From: Amycolatopsis bullii | GTDB taxonomy: Bacteria; Actinomycetota; Actinomycetes; Mycobacteriales; Pseudonocardiaceae | DNA length: 64,000 nt | NCBI RefSeq assembly: GCF_014654205.1 | Contig: NZ_BNAW01000044.1 | Coordinates: forward strand, 1 to 64,000 | Reading direction: 5' to 3' | Part shown: positions 31,031 to 40,685 of the stretch, piece after piece | Layout of the letters: every line of letters starts with the position of its first letter | Position numbering within the stretch: position 1 is the first letter of the stretch | Position numbers and translations under genes: made by a program | The notes under the pieces: model-generated | The model's database searches: none | Seen by the model: only the letters and a program-made list of their open reading frames with translations | Told to the model about the DNA's origin: nothing

Positions 31031-32461
31031 TCAGGCGGCGGGCTTGAGCCCACCCGGGTAGAGGTACTGGTCGGCGGGCTTGCCGGTGCCGTACACCCAC
31101 GCGTCGAAGAAGCCCTGGAGGCTCCGGTGCGCGGCGAACTCGGTGAACCGCTGGAACTCCTGCATGCTCGCGTTCCCGTCGCGGTGCAGCGACGGCCAGG
31201 TCTTCAGGACCCAGGAGAACGCCTGCTCGCCGATGTAGTTGCGCAGCGCGTGCAGCATCATCGGGCCCTTCGAGTACACGTACGTGAACTCGTTGCCCTG
31301 GCCCATGTCGTAGAGCTTGCCGTTCCAGAGCCGCGCCGGCGCCTTCTTGACGTCGTCGGCGTACTGCTTGTTCAGGTCGACGCCCTCCTTCGCCTCGTCC
31401 CACAGCCAGGTGGCGTAGGAGGCGAAGCACTCGTTGAGGCAGACGTCGCGCCAGTGGGCGACCGCCACCGAGTCGCCGTACCACTGGTGGGCGTTCTCGT
31501 GGACGATCGTCGGCACCGTGCCCGCCCAGCCCGCGGAGTAGATCGGACGGCTCATCGTCTCGAGCGAGAAGCCGATCTCCTCGTTGAGGAAGATGCCGCC
31601 CGCCGCGTCGATCGGGTACTTGCCGAACTTCGACTCGAGGAAGTCGAGGATCTCCGGCAGCCGCGCCTCGGCCTGCTTGGTCGAGTCCGGGGTGCCCGGG
31701 GCGAACGCGCTGACGATCGGGGTGCCGTCCTTGCGCTTCTGGCGGTCGAAGGTCCACTTGTCGATCGCGACCGTCGTCATGTACGGCACGATCGGCGTCT
31801 CTTCGGCCCAGACGTGCGTGGTGCCGCGGGGCGCCTTGTGCGTGCCGCGCTCGCGGCCGTTGGCGATCACGCCCCACTCGTCGGGCACGGTGATCGCCAG
31901 GTGGAAGGTGGCCTTGTCGAGCGGGGTGTCGTTGACCGGGTACCAGGTCGTGGCCGACCTCGGCTCACCGGCGACGAACGCGCCGCCCGCGCGGGCGAAC
32001 TGCCAGCCGTTGTTGCCGAGCGCCGGGTCGCTGATCGGGGCGGGCACGCCGTGGTAGGCGATCTTGACGTGGAAGCGCTGGCCGCGCCACAGCGCCCGCG
32101 ACGGCGTGATGACGAGCTCGTGGTCCCCGGTCCGGGTGAACGCCGCGTCGCGGCCGTCGACCTTCACCGAGTCGACGGTCAGGCCCTTGAAGTCCAGGTC
32201 GAACGAGCTGAGCGACTGCGTCGCCCGCGCGGCGATGTCCTGGTCGCCGGTGAGCTGGCGGGTCGCCGGGTCGTAGCCGACCTTGAGGTTGTAGTCGGCG
32301 ACGTCGTAGCCGCCGTTGCCGTCCTGCGGGTAGTAGCTGTCGCCGGCGCCGTCGCTGCCCGGCTTCGCACCCCAGCCGTCGCCCGCCGCGGCGACCCCGG
32401 TGCCGAGGCAGAGACTGGCGACCACGGCGGCCGCCACCACAGCCGGTTTTTGTCCCCTCAT
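31031..32461 (-). CDS. Secreted M1-family zinc metallopeptidase (copy 1)
   Basis: A 476-residue protein with a signal peptide (RGQKPAVVAAAVVASLCLGT, cleavage near GVAAAG). The M1 layout follows: N-terminal beta domain beginning DSYYPQDGNGGYDVADYNL, then the gluzincin site HENAH at 321-325 with third ligand Glu344 in LNECFASY, and YSKGPMMLHALR with the Tyr of the active site. It is much shorter than full aminopeptidase N (about 850), lacking the large helical C-terminal domain. ATG 32461 has GGAG 6 bases upstream. A lipoprotein paralogue lies at 42415-43821. Confidence 0.92.
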   Translation of the reverse strand: MRGQKPAVVAAAVVASLCLGTGVAAAGDGWGAKPGSDGAGDSYYPQDGNGGYDVADYNLKVGYDPATRQLTGDQDIAARATQSLSSFDLDFKGLTVDSVKVDGRDAAFTRTGDHELVITPSRALWRGQRFHVKIAYHGVPAPISDPALGNNGWQFARAGGAFVAGEPRSATTWYPVNDTPLDKATFHLAITVPDEWGVIANGRERGTHKAPRGTTHVWAEETPIVPYMTTVAIDKWTFDRQKRKDGTPIVSAFAPGTPDSTKQAEARLPEILDFLESKFGKYPIDAAGGIFLNEEIGFSLETMSRPIYSAGWAGTVPTIVHENAHQWYGDSVAVAHWRDVCLNECFASYATWLWDEAKEGVDLNKQYADDVKKAPARLWNGKLYDMGQGNEFTYVYSKGPMMLHALRNYIGEQAFSWVLKTWPSLHRDGNASMQEFQRFTEFAAHRSLQGFFDAWVYGTGKPADQYLYPGGLKPAA

Positions 32462-32609
32462 GAACGCTCCTGTCCGTGTGCGGATGGGCATCGCCCGCAA
32501 CGTATCGCCACGAACGGGTGAACCGGGGGAGTGCGTCGTATTTGTCCGGATAATCAGCACTTCCGTCGGCCCGCCTCGGCACCGGCCCGGCGTCTGGAAA
32601 GCTGGACGC

Positions 32610-35600
32610 ATGCGCGTTGCGCTGCTGGGCCCGCTGCGGGCAGTGGAAGACGACGGCACGCCGATCGACATCGGCGGGGCCCGCCTTCGCACGCTCCTGG
32701 CCCGGCTCGCGCTGGACGCCGGGCGCGCGGTCCCGGCCGACGCGCTCGTCGACGGGCTTTGGGGCGGCGAACCGCCGGCCGACGCGGCCAATGCCCTGCA
32801 GTCGCTGGTCTCGCGGCTGCGGAAAGCCCTGCCGGTGCCCGTGGAGTCCGGGCCGGGTGGCTACCGGCTCGCCGTCGACCCCGGCGACGTCGACGCCGAG
32901 CGGTTCGAACGGCTCGCTGCCGAGGGGCGCCGTGAGCTGGCCGCCGGTCGTGACGCCCGCGCCGCCGACCTGCTCACCGAGGCCCTCGCGCTGTGGCAGG
33001 GCGCTGCCCTCGCCGACGTCCTCGACGCGCCCTTCGCGCTCGGGCCCGCGCGGCGGCTCACCGAGCTGCGCACCGAGGCGGCCGAGGATCGCTTCGAAGC
33101 CCTGATCCGGCTGGGTGAACACGCCGGCGTGCTGGCCGACCTGGCCGCGGCGGCCGATGCCGACCCGCTGCGCGAACGGCTCGCCGGGCTGCGGATCCGC
33201 GCGCTGTGCGCGGCCGGGCGGCAGCCGGAAGCCCTGGCCGTCTACGCCGGGATCCGCCGTACCCTGGCCGACCAGCTCGGCGTCGACCCCTCCGCCGAGC
33301 TGCAGGAGATCCACGTCGCCGCGCTGCGGGGCGAGTTCGCGCCGCCGTCGCCGGTGGCCGACCGGCTGCCGACCCGGCTGACCACCTTCGTCGGCCGCGA
33401 CGACGAGCTCAAGCTGCTGGCCGAACTCCTCGGCGGCGCCCGGCTGGTCACTCTGACCGGGCCGGGCGGCGCGGGCAAAACCCGGCTGGCCACCGAGGCG
33501 GCGTCGCGGCACCCCGCGCACCAGCGGGGCCGGGTCTGGTTCGCCGCGCTGGCCGGCGTCCGCGACCCCGACGACGTCGCCGGTGCGCTGCTGGGCGCGC
33601 TCGAGGTCCGCGAGATCCGCACCGAGACCGAGGTCCACCGGCGGCCACCGGATCCGGTCGCGCAGGCCGTCGAGGTGCTCGGCGGCGAGGAAGCCCTGCT
33701 GGTGCTGGACAACTGCGAGCACGTCGTCGACGCGGCCGCGGGGCTGGCCGACGAACTGCTGCACCGGGCGCCGCGGCTGCGGATCCTGGCCACCAGCCGC
33801 GAGCCGCTGGCCATCACCGGGGAGGCGCTCTGCCCGCTCGGCCCGCTGCCGGTGCCCGCGGAACGCGCCGCGCCCGAGGAGGCCGCCGAGCTCGACTCGA
33901 CGCGGCTGTTCCTCGACCGGGCCGCGGCGGTCCGTCCCGACTTCGTGCTCGACGAGTCCACTGTGGACCAGGTCGGCGAGATCTGCCGACGGCTCGACGG
34001 GATGCCCCTCGCCCTGGAGCTGGCCGCGGCGCGGCTGCGGTCGATGACCGTGGCCCAGATCGCCGGCCGCCTCGGCGACCGGTTCCGGCTGCTCACCTCG
34101 GGCAGCCGGACGGCGCTGCCGAGGCAGCGGACGCTGCGCGCGGTGGTCGAGTGGAGCTGGGAGCTGCTCGCCGAACCCGAGCTGGTGCTGGCCCGGCGGC
34201 TCGCGGTGTTCGCAGGCGGGGCGGAACTGGCGCCGATCGAAGCCGTGTGCGCCGACGGGCTGCTGCCCGCCGCCGACGTGCCGTACGTGCTCGGCAGCCT
34301 GGTCGAGAAGTCCATAGTGGACACGGTCGACGCCGGGAACGGCGAGCCGCGCTACCGGATGCTCGAGACACTGCGCGCGTACGCCACCGAGCGGCTGGTG
34401 GAGTCGGGCGAGCACGACCGGACGCGCCGGGCGATGGCATCCTACTACGCCGAATTCGCCCAGCGGCTGGAGCCGACGCTGCGCACCGGCGCGCAGCTGG
34501 AGGCGATCGACGCGTTCGAGGTCGAGAGCGCGAACCTCATCGCGGCCCTGCGCGGCTCGATCGAGATGTCCGATGTGGACAACGCGGTCGCCCTGCTGGA
34601 CGGGATGATCTGGTACTTCACCATTCTCGGCCAGGGCGGCCGGGCGGGCAGCCTGATCCACGACACGCTCGAGTTCGGCGACCGGCTTCCCCCCGAGGTC
34701 AGGGCCTCCTACCGGGTGCTCGTGCACCTCATGGACGAGGTCCCGGTGCGCTCGGACCGCGCCGGGATCCTGCGGCTGGTCGACGACTGCGTGCGCACCG
34801 GTGCCGTCGACCGCTACCCCGGGCTCGCGGTGGCCCTGCCGATGCTGGCCTTCCTCGGCGGCGATCGCGAGGTCGCCGTGCGCGAGGTGCGCCGGGCCGA
34901 ACAGCACCCCGACCCGTGGACCCGCGCCGGCGGGTACTGGGTGGAGAGCTTCCTGCTCGACGACGACGGCGACATCGAGGGCGCGGACCGGGCGCGCGAC
35001 CTGGCCCACGCCGGGTTCGCGGAGGTCGGCGACCGCTGGGGCATCGCCATGACGCTCAGCTTCAAGGCCTACGCGCTCTCCCAGAGCGGCGAAAGCGCCA
35101 AGGCCATCGAGATCTACCAGGAGGGCCTCGCGCTCTCGATGGAGCTGCGGTCGCACGAGGACGCCGTGCAGCACTGGTGGCGGCTGGCCGTCGAGCGGGC
35201 GCGCACCGGGGACTTCGAAGGGGCCTGGCGCGACCAGGAAGCCGCGGAACGGTACGGCGAGGGCATCACGAACCTGCAGCACCGGGCCATCCTGATGTTC
35301 GGCAGGCTCGAACTGCTGCTGCGCACGGGTCGGCTGGCCGAAGCGCGGGCGCTGCTCGACCGTGTCGCCGCGATGGGCGGCGACGACTGGTTCCCCGGCG
35401 GCATCGGCGACGAGTTCATCCACGCGTTCGAAGCGCGGATCCTGCTGGCGCAGGGCCGCGCGGACGAGGCCGAGCCGCACGCGGCGATCGCGATCCGGGC
35501 GACGAGCCGGCGCGGCGACATGCCGGACATGGCCGGGGCGGTGGAGCTGCTGGCGATGATCCGCGAGCGGCAGGGCCGTCCCGAGACCGCAGCTCGGGCG

Positions 35601-35777
35601 CTCGCCGCGTCCGCCGTCGTCCGCGGGCGGCTGGACCTCGGCAGCCCCGAGGTCCGGGCGCTCATCGCCGACCTCCGCGCGGCGCTCCCCGACTACGACA
35701 CCCGCTACGAGCAGGGCCGGACGATGTCCAAAAAGGACGCCATCGCCTGGCTCCTCGACGAAATCGGTCGTGAGTGA
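32610..35777 (+). CDS. AfsR/SARP-type regulator with BTAD, NB-ARC and TPR domains
   Basis: A 1055-residue regulator. Residues about 1-90 form an OmpR-like winged helix (MRVALLGPLRAVEDDG...), 95-240 the BTAD domain (DAERFERLAAEGRRELAAGR... ELQEIHVAALRGEF), then an ATPase with Walker A GPGGAGKT at 284-291 and LLVLDNCEH as Walker B. A TPR-rich half from about 620 follows. Such proteins control secondary metabolism or stress genes in Streptomyces and relatives. The target is unknown; the DrrAB-type exporter converges on it. The stop codon lies inside a perfect palindrome. It contains three GTCC-N5-GGAC sites with rare codons. Confidence 0.92.
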   Translation: MRVALLGPLRAVEDDGTPIDIGGARLRTLLARLALDAGRAVPADALVDGLWGGEPPADAANALQSLVSRLRKALPVPVESGPGGYRLAVDPGDVDAERFERLAAEGRRELAAGRDARAADLLTEALALWQGAALADVLDAPFALGPARRLTELRTEAAEDRFEALIRLGEHAGVLADLAAAADADPLRERLAGLRIRALCAAGRQPEALAVYAGIRRTLADQLGVDPSAELQEIHVAALRGEFAPPSPVADRLPTRLTTFVGRDDELKLLAELLGGARLVTLTGPGGAGKTRLATEAASRHPAHQRGRVWFAALAGVRDPDDVAGALLGALEVREIRTETEVHRRPPDPVAQAVEVLGGEEALLVLDNCEHVVDAAAGLADELLHRAPRLRILATSREPLAITGEALCPLGPLPVPAERAAPEEAAELDSTRLFLDRAAAVRPDFVLDESTVDQVGEICRRLDGMPLALELAAARLRSMTVAQIAGRLGDRFRLLTSGSRTALPRQRTLRAVVEWSWELLAEPELVLARRLAVFAGGAELAPIEAVCADGLLPAADVPYVLGSLVEKSIVDTVDAGNGEPRYRMLETLRAYATERLVESGEHDRTRRAMASYYAEFAQRLEPTLRTGAQLEAIDAFEVESANLIAALRGSIEMSDVDNAVALLDGMIWYFTILGQGGRAGSLIHDTLEFGDRLPPEVRASYRVLVHLMDEVPVRSDRAGILRLVDDCVRTGAVDRYPGLAVALPMLAFLGGDREVAVREVRRAEQHPDPWTRAGGYWVESFLLDDDGDIEGADRARDLAHAGFAEVGDRWGIAMTLSFKAYALSQSGESAKAIEIYQEGLALSMELRSHEDAVQHWWRLAVERARTGDFEGAWRDQEAAERYGEGITNLQHRAILMFGRLELLLRTGRLAEARALLDRVAAMGGDDWFPGGIGDEFIHAFEARILLAQGRADEAEPHAAIAIRATSRRGDMPDMAGAVELLAMIRERQGRPETAARALAASAVVRGRLDLGSPEVRALIADLRAALPDYDTRYEQGRTMSKKDAIAWLLDEIGRE

Positions 35778-35813
35778 GAAACAGTGTCAGAACACTGTTT
35801 CTCACTCACGACC
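35766..35813. terminator. Perfect 22-bp palindrome overlapping the stop of the AfsR-type gene
   Basis: The left arm 35766-35787 (GGTCGTGAGTGAGAAACAGT plus GT) is the exact reverse complement of 35792-35813, with a four-base loop CAGA. The AfsR-type stop TGA (35775-35777) lies within the left arm. It separates two convergent transcripts, so a bidirectional terminator is likely. No T-run follows. Confidence 0.75.
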
Positions 35814-35844
35814 CTGGCGCGACTCACCCCCGTGTGTGCGCCTT

Positions 35845-36651
35845 TCAGACCCGCCGGCGGTAGGCCCAGGTGGCCAGCGGGAAGAACACGACCACGGCAC
35901 CGGCCATCCAGGCCAGCGCCCCGGCCAGCGGACCGGCGACCGGCCCGCCGTTCATCAGGCCGCGCAACGCGTTCGCCATCAGGCTGACCGGGCTGATGTC
36001 CGCCCACGCCCGCAGCCAGCCCGGCATGGTGTTCGTCTGCACGAACACGTTGCTGCCGAAGGTCAGCGGCATGATGAAGACGAACATCAGCGCCTGCGCC
36101 GAGCCCGGCGTCTTCATCAGCATGCCGACGAACACCGAACCCCAGCAGAAGCTCAGCCCGAACGCCAGCGCGAGCAGGATCGCCACGGCGAACTCGCCGG
36201 GGCTGGTCGCGATCCGGTAGCCCATGATCGTCGCCACGACCATCAGCACGGTGAGGCAGACGACGTACCGCACGACGTCGGCGAGCACCGCGCCGATCAG
36301 CGGCGCCGAGCGGGCGATCGGCATGCTGCGGAACCGGTCGAACACGCCCTTGGTGACGTCGGTGTTGAGCTGCACGCCGACCGTCAGGCACGCCTGCAGG
36401 ATGTTCATCACGATGATGCCCGGCACGACCATCTGCAGGTAGGCGTCGGTCGAGCCGGACAGCGCGCCGCCGAACAGGTAGACGAAGATCACCAGGAAGA
36501 CGATCGGCATCAGGGTGACGTCGGCGAGCTGCTCGGGGTTCTTGCGGATCTTCAGGATGCCGCGCCAGGCCAGCGAAAGCGCGTGCTGGACACCCTTGCC
36601 GGGGCTGATGTGCCGCGGCGGGGCCGGGCGGTCGAGGGCCAGCGTCGTCAT
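35845..36651 (-). CDS. ABC-2 type exporter permease (DrrB-like)
   Basis: A 268-residue membrane protein with six hydrophobic helices, for example IVFLVIFVYLFGGAL and CLTVLMVVATIMGY. The ABC-2 pattern MVVPGIIVMNILQACLTVG and FDRFRSMPIARSA is that of daunorubicin-resistance DrrB permeases. ATG 36651 overlaps the stop of the ATPase gene (ATGA). Substrate is unknown; a hydrophobic drug or lipid is usual. Confidence 0.92.
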   Translation of the reverse strand: MTTLALDRPAPPRHISPGKGVQHALSLAWRGILKIRKNPEQLADVTLMPIVFLVIFVYLFGGALSGSTDAYLQMVVPGIIVMNILQACLTVGVQLNTDVTKGVFDRFRSMPIARSAPLIGAVLADVVRYVVCLTVLMVVATIMGYRIATSPGEFAVAILLALAFGLSFCWGSVFVGMLMKTPGSAQALMFVFIMPLTFGSNVFVQTNTMPGWLRAWADISPVSLMANALRGLMNGGPVAGPLAGALAWMAGAVVVFFPLATWAYRRRV

Positions 36652-37625
36652 GCCAGGCTCCCTTCGAGGGTCTTGTCGTCGGCGGGCTGTTCGGCGGTGT
36701 GCCCGGTCAGGGCGAGGAACACCTCGTCGAGGCTGGGCAGCCGCAGCGCCAGCTCGTCGGCGGTGATCCCGGCCTCGTCCAGCTTGCGGACCAGGGTGGA
36801 CAGCAGCACCGGGTCGTTGACCGGCGCGGTGAGCAGGCCGCTCGCGTCGTCGCGGGTCGGCCGGGCGCCGGTGAGGTCGCCGAGGATCCGGTTGACGGCG
36901 TCCATGTCGGCGAGCTGCGTGGGCCGGACCTGCAGCGTCTGCCCGCCGACGCGGCGCTTCAGCTCGTCGGCGCGGCCGTCGGCGACGACCCGGCCGTGGT
37001 CGAACACGGTGATCTTGTCGGCCAGCTGGTCGGCCTCCTCCAGGTACTGCGTGGTCAGCAGCACCGTCGCGCCCTCGGCGACGAGGCCGCGGACGACGTC
37101 CCAGACCTCGTTGCGGGCGTGCGGGTCGAGCCCGGTGGTCGGCTCGTCGAGGTAGAGCACCTCGGGCCGGCCGACCAGGCTGGCGGCCAGGTCGAGCCGC
37201 CGCCGCATGCCGCCGGAGTAGGTCCGGATCGGCCGCTTGGCCGCCTTGGTCAGCTCGAACCGCTCGATCAGCTCGGCCGCGCGGGTCTTGGCGTGGGCCC
37301 GGGAGTAGCCGTACAACCGGCCGATCAGGACGAGGTTCTCGATGCCGTTGAGGTCCTCGTCGACCGAGGCGTACTGCCCGGTCAGCCCGATCAGGCTGCG
37401 GACCCGGACCGGGTCGTCGACCACGTCGTAGCCGCCGACCGTGGCCCGGCCGGCGTCCGGTCTGATCAGCGTCGCCAGGATCCGGACGGCGGTCGTCTTG
37501 CCCGCCCCGTTCGGGCCGAGCACGCCGACGACCTGGCCGAACGGGACCTCGAGGTCGACCCCGTCCAGCGCCTTCGTGTCCCCGTAGTGTTTGACCAGGC
37601 CCTCGGCCTGGATCGCGTGCGACAT
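36648..37625 (-). CDS. ABC exporter ATP-binding protein (DrrA-like)
   Basis: A 325-residue ATPase with Walker A GVLGPNGAGKTTAVR, Q-loop LTGQYASVDEDL, signature YSGGMRRRLDLA, Walker B VLYLDEPTTGLDP and the DrrA C-terminal domain (LPSLDEVFLALTGH). It energises the adjacent DrrB-like permease, translated through a 4-base overlap. ATG 37625 follows GGAGGA. The two genes converge on the AfsR-type regulator, which may or may not control them. Confidence 0.94.
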   Translation of the reverse strand: MSHAIQAEGLVKHYGDTKALDGVDLEVPFGQVVGVLGPNGAGKTTAVRILATLIRPDAGRATVGGYDVVDDPVRVRSLIGLTGQYASVDEDLNGIENLVLIGRLYGYSRAHAKTRAAELIERFELTKAAKRPIRTYSGGMRRRLDLAASLVGRPEVLYLDEPTTGLDPHARNEVWDVVRGLVAEGATVLLTTQYLEEADQLADKITVFDHGRVVADGRADELKRRVGGQTLQVRPTQLADMDAVNRILGDLTGARPTRDDASGLLTAPVNDPVLLSTLVRKLDEAGITADELALRLPSLDEVFLALTGHTAEQPADDKTLEGSLA

Positions 37626-37786
37626 GGGCGTCCTCCTTCGCTGTCGCGTTGGTACTGACTGTGGACGGTCGCGCTGGTAACCCGCGCACAGCGCGCTGTC
37701 AGCGGCTGGCAGCCGCTGGTGGAGATCTTGTGGAGGAGTTGTCGCAGCCCGGGCCGTCCGGTGCCGGCCTGGGCATACTCGGCAGC

Positions 37787-38746
37787 ATGGTGGTTGCGGA
37801 ACGGACGCGGTCGCGGCGGAAGAACCGGCTGGTCACCGGCCTGCTGGTGGGGCCGGTGGTGCCGTTGGCGATGCTGGCGGCCCTGCGGCTGGTCGGCTAC
37901 GACGGCGGCTGGTACACGCTGGTGGCACTCTCTTTGACGCCGTACGCGGCGGCTGCCGGCGTGCTCGTGGGCGTCGCCGCGCTGGTGTTGCGGCGGTGGT
38001 GGACCGGCGGGGTCGCGCTGGTGCTGGCCCTCGCGCTGGCCGTCCTCGTCCTCCCGCGGACGTCGGCGAGCGATCAGCGCGAGGTGCACGGCAAGACCCT
38101 GCGCGTCCTCTCCTCGAACCTGCTCTACGGCCGGGCGGACGCGCAGGCCGTCGTCGACCTGGTGCGCGAGCAGCGGATCGACGTGCTGAACCTGGTCGAG
38201 ATGACGCCGTCCGCGGTCGACCGGCTGACCGCGGCCGGGCTGTTCGAGACGCTGCCGCACCGGGTGCTGCACCCGGCGCCCGGCGCGTTCGGCTCGGGGA
38301 TCGCGTCGCGCTTCCCGCTGAAGGAGGTCAACCTGACCGGTGACTCGGCGGCCAAGCAGCCGGGCGCGGAGGCCGACCTCGGCGACGGCGTGGTGGCCGA
38401 GATCGTCGCCGTCCACCCGATCTCCCCGGACGTCGACACGCCGCAGTGGGAACGCGAGATCAAGGACCTTTCCCAGCCGGCGGGCGAGCACGGCCTGCGC
38501 ATCCTGGCCGGCGACTTCAACGCGACGCTCGACCACGCGGCCTACCGCACGGTGCTGGCCCGGGGCTACCGCGACGCGGCGGAGGAACGCGGCGACGGCC
38601 TGGCCCCGACTTGGCCGTCTTCGCTGCCGGTGGTGACGATCGACCACGTGGCGGTGGACAACCGCGCGGCGGTGCTGGACTACCGCGTGTTCGACGTCCC
38701 GGGCAGTGATCACCGGGCGGTGTTCGCCGAAGTCCGCCTGCCGTGA
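37787..38746 (+). CDS. Membrane-anchored endonuclease/exonuclease/phosphatase (EEP) family protein
   Basis: A 319-residue protein with three N-terminal membrane helices (about residues 17-100) and an outer or cytosolic EEP domain. Metal and catalytic motifs are in order: VLSSNLLYG, LNLVEMTP (Glu), LAGDFNATLDH (Asp/Asn), VTIDHVAVD and GSDHRAV (His). Members cleave phosphodiesters in DNA, lipids or inositides. The ATG at 37787 was chosen over an earlier start because CATACT lies 7 bases before it and the protein then begins just before the first helix. Confidence 0.85.
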   Translation: MVVAERTRSRRKNRLVTGLLVGPVVPLAMLAALRLVGYDGGWYTLVALSLTPYAAAAGVLVGVAALVLRRWWTGGVALVLALALAVLVLPRTSASDQREVHGKTLRVLSSNLLYGRADAQAVVDLVREQRIDVLNLVEMTPSAVDRLTAAGLFETLPHRVLHPAPGAFGSGIASRFPLKEVNLTGDSAAKQPGAEADLGDGVVAEIVAVHPISPDVDTPQWEREIKDLSQPAGEHGLRILAGDFNATLDHAAYRTVLARGYRDAAEERGDGLAPTWPSSLPVVTIDHVAVDNRAAVLDYRVFDVPGSDHRAVFAEVRLP

Positions 38747-38770
38747 CCGGATTGCTGGCAGGCTGACCGC

Positions 38771-39913
38771 ATGCGAAGACTCGTGCCGCTGAGCCTGGTC
38801 CTGCTCGTCGCTGCCTGTGGGCAGCCCGCCGCCTCCGCGGCGGACGGTCCGAAGAGCGCCCTCGGCTTCGAGGTGCACGCGGGTGCGGTGCAGTTCCCGT
38901 CCGACAGCGACTGGGTCCCGTCGAACGTCGGGCTGAAGGCGCTGGTCCCGGTGAACGGCTGCGTGCTCGGCCTCGGCGACTTCGCGAACGGGTACCGCGA
39001 TGTCAACGCGAACTGGACCGGCGACGCGGGCTGCACGGAGCTGAAGCTCAGCCCGTCGCCGGGCAGCGGCGGTCCCGGTCCGGAAGCCGCGGGCAACGGC
39101 TGGCGCGGCGGCGGGCTCCCGGCCGTGGCCGCCGTGCCCGGACCGGACGGCTCGGTGATCGGCGCCCACGCGAAGTTCGCCCGCCGGGACGCCGACGGCA
39201 CGATCACCGAGCTCGGCGAGCTGCGCGGGCAGCGTGACCCGCGGGCGCTGGCCCGGTCGGGCGGCACCCTCGTCGCCGTCGGCTCGGCATTCCTCGACGG
39301 GCAGACGACCCGGCCGGTGGCGTGGGTGTCGGACGACGACGGCAAGACGGAACGCACGGTGGTCATGCCGGTCGTCGAGGGCGGCGACGGGGCCGACGCG
39401 CCCTGGTCGGTCGCGGCGGCCGGGCCGGAGCTGCTCGCGGCCGGCTTTTCGAACCCGCAGCTGCAGCTGTGGGCGTCCCACGACGGCGGCGGCAGCTGGA
39501 CGGTGTCGCAGCTCGCGACGCCGTCGGACCAGACGCTGGTGTACGGGATCCTGCCCGCCGGCGGGCGATGGCTGCTGTACGGGGAGGTTTCGGACGGCCA
39601 CTCGCGCAAGCCGTTCGTGCGCACCGGCAAACCGGGCGCATGGTCCACCGTGGACGTTCCCGGCCCCGGCGCGGTCGTGGCGGCCACGCTGGACGCGCGG
39701 GGCGACCCGGTGCTGGCCGAGCAGACCACCGAGCCGCTGCAGGATGGGCGGAACTGGCGTTACTGTTCGGCCGTGGTGGTGCGCGAGGGCCAGGGCTGGC
39801 AACGTGGCGAGCTGGGCTGCGGGGAGTCCCCGGTGCGGGTGGCCACGACCCTGGCCGACGGCCGGGTGCTCATCGCCGGGAACCGCGATCTCTGGCTGCG
39901 GCCAGCGCGGTGA
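38771..39913 (+). CDS. Putative lipoprotein of unknown function
   Basis: A 380-residue protein with a short lipoprotein signal (MRRLVPLSLVLLVAACGQP, lipid-modified Cys16). The mature part is a repeated beta pattern with S-H-D-G-G-G-S-W and W-V-S-D-D-D-G-K-T turns, like Asp-box/BNR propellers of sialidase-like or photosynthesis-stability-like folds. No catalytic residues are recognised. The stop is 44 bases inside the opposite-strand sirtuin gene. Confidence 0.7.
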   Translation: MRRLVPLSLVLLVAACGQPAASAADGPKSALGFEVHAGAVQFPSDSDWVPSNVGLKALVPVNGCVLGLGDFANGYRDVNANWTGDAGCTELKLSPSPGSGGPGPEAAGNGWRGGGLPAVAAVPGPDGSVIGAHAKFARRDADGTITELGELRGQRDPRALARSGGTLVAVGSAFLDGQTTRPVAWVSDDDGKTERTVVMPVVEGGDGADAPWSVAAAGPELLAAGFSNPQLQLWASHDGGGSWTVSQLATPSDQTLVYGILPAGGRWLLYGEVSDGHSRKPFVRTGKPGAWSTVDVPGPGAVVAATLDARGDPVLAEQTTEPLQDGRNWRYCSAVVVREGQGWQRGELGCGESPVRVATTLADGRVLIAGNRDLWLRPAR

Positions 39914-40685
39914 GCGTCTCCAGCGCGCCGCCCGCGATCGACACCCCGCGGCCGTGGCGGATCTCGGGTTCCCGCGGGTTGATGCGGATCAACGCGCCGG
40001 TCGCCGCGCTGGCCAGTTCGGCGTAGCGGCGGACCGTCGGGACCGCTTGGCCCGCGCCCAGTTCCACCACCACCAGGTCCCGGGCGGTCCGGCGCCACGC
40101 CGTCAGCTCGTCGAGCTGGGCCCGGCTGCGGTCCGGAACCCAGGAGTGGTCGCCGAACATCAGGATGTTGGGGCGGGCCAGCCCGCCGCAGCGGGGACAC
40201 GAGGGCAGCGGGGGCACCGCCCGCATGGTCTCCTCGTCGACCAGGACGTCCATGTCGGCGGGCCAGATCTCGGCCGTGCACCCGGCCAGGCACTGCAGGT
40301 GGTGGATCGAGCCGTGCGCCTCGGCCACGAACTCGAAGCCCGCCTTCTGGAACTGGCCGTCCACATTGGACGTGAACACGCGCACGCCGCCGGGCAGGCG
40401 TGCGCCCAGCGAGAGCAGCAGCCGGAAGCCGTCGTGTGGCACGGTCCGGCGGTACAGCGAAAGCCGGTGCCCGTAGAAGCCCCAGGCCAGCTCGGGGTCT
40501 TCGGCGAAGTGCCGCGGGTCGGCGAGCTCCTCGAACCGCAGCCCGAGCCGGGCGTACGGCGGGTACGCGCGCCAGAACCCTTCGCCGCCGCGGAAGTCCG
40601 GCAGCCCGGAGTCGACGCCCATGCCGGCGCCGGCGCAGATCAGCAGCGCGCCGGCGCCGTCCAGGAGCTTCGCGGCTTCATGCAC
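39870..40685 (-). CDS. Sir2-family NAD-dependent protein deacylase
   Basis: A 271-residue sirtuin. NAD-binding motifs ICAGAGMGVDSGLPDFRGGEGF and TSNVDGQFQKAG, catalytic His in EAHGSIHHLQC, and two zinc Cys pairs (LQCLAGC and CPRCGG) are intact. It lacks the GAGISxESGIPTFR wording of CobB-type enzymes, placing it in a branch close to macrodomain-linked or bacterial class U sirtuins. The start overlaps the MhuD-like gene by 8 bases, so the two are co-translated. The Asn of TSNVD is encoded by a rare AAT within a GTCCA/TGGAC palindrome. Confidence 0.9.
   Translation of the reverse strand: MHEAAKLLDGAGALLICAGAGMGVDSGLPDFRGGEGFWRAYPPYARLGLRFEELADPRHFAEDPELAWGFYGHRLSLYRRTVPHDGFRLLLSLGARLPGGVRVFTSNVDGQFQKAGFEFVAEAHGSIHHLQCLAGCTAEIWPADMDVLVDEETMRAVPPLPSCPRCGGLARPNILMFGDHSWVPDRSRAQLDELTAWRRTARDLVVVELGAGQAVPTVRRYAELASAATGALIRINPREPEIRHGRGVSIAGGALETLTALAAARDRGSRR

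Noticed and set aside
32400..32609. N-terminal extension of the AfsR-type regulator
   Set aside because: It overlaps the signal-peptide region of the divergent M1 peptidase; the OmpR-like domain begins at the ATG 32610.
31965..35480. A 1171-residue open frame antisense to the AfsR-type regulator
   Set aside because: Shadow frame; the plus-strand protein has complete BTAD and NB-ARC motifs, and the antisense product is compositionally biased.
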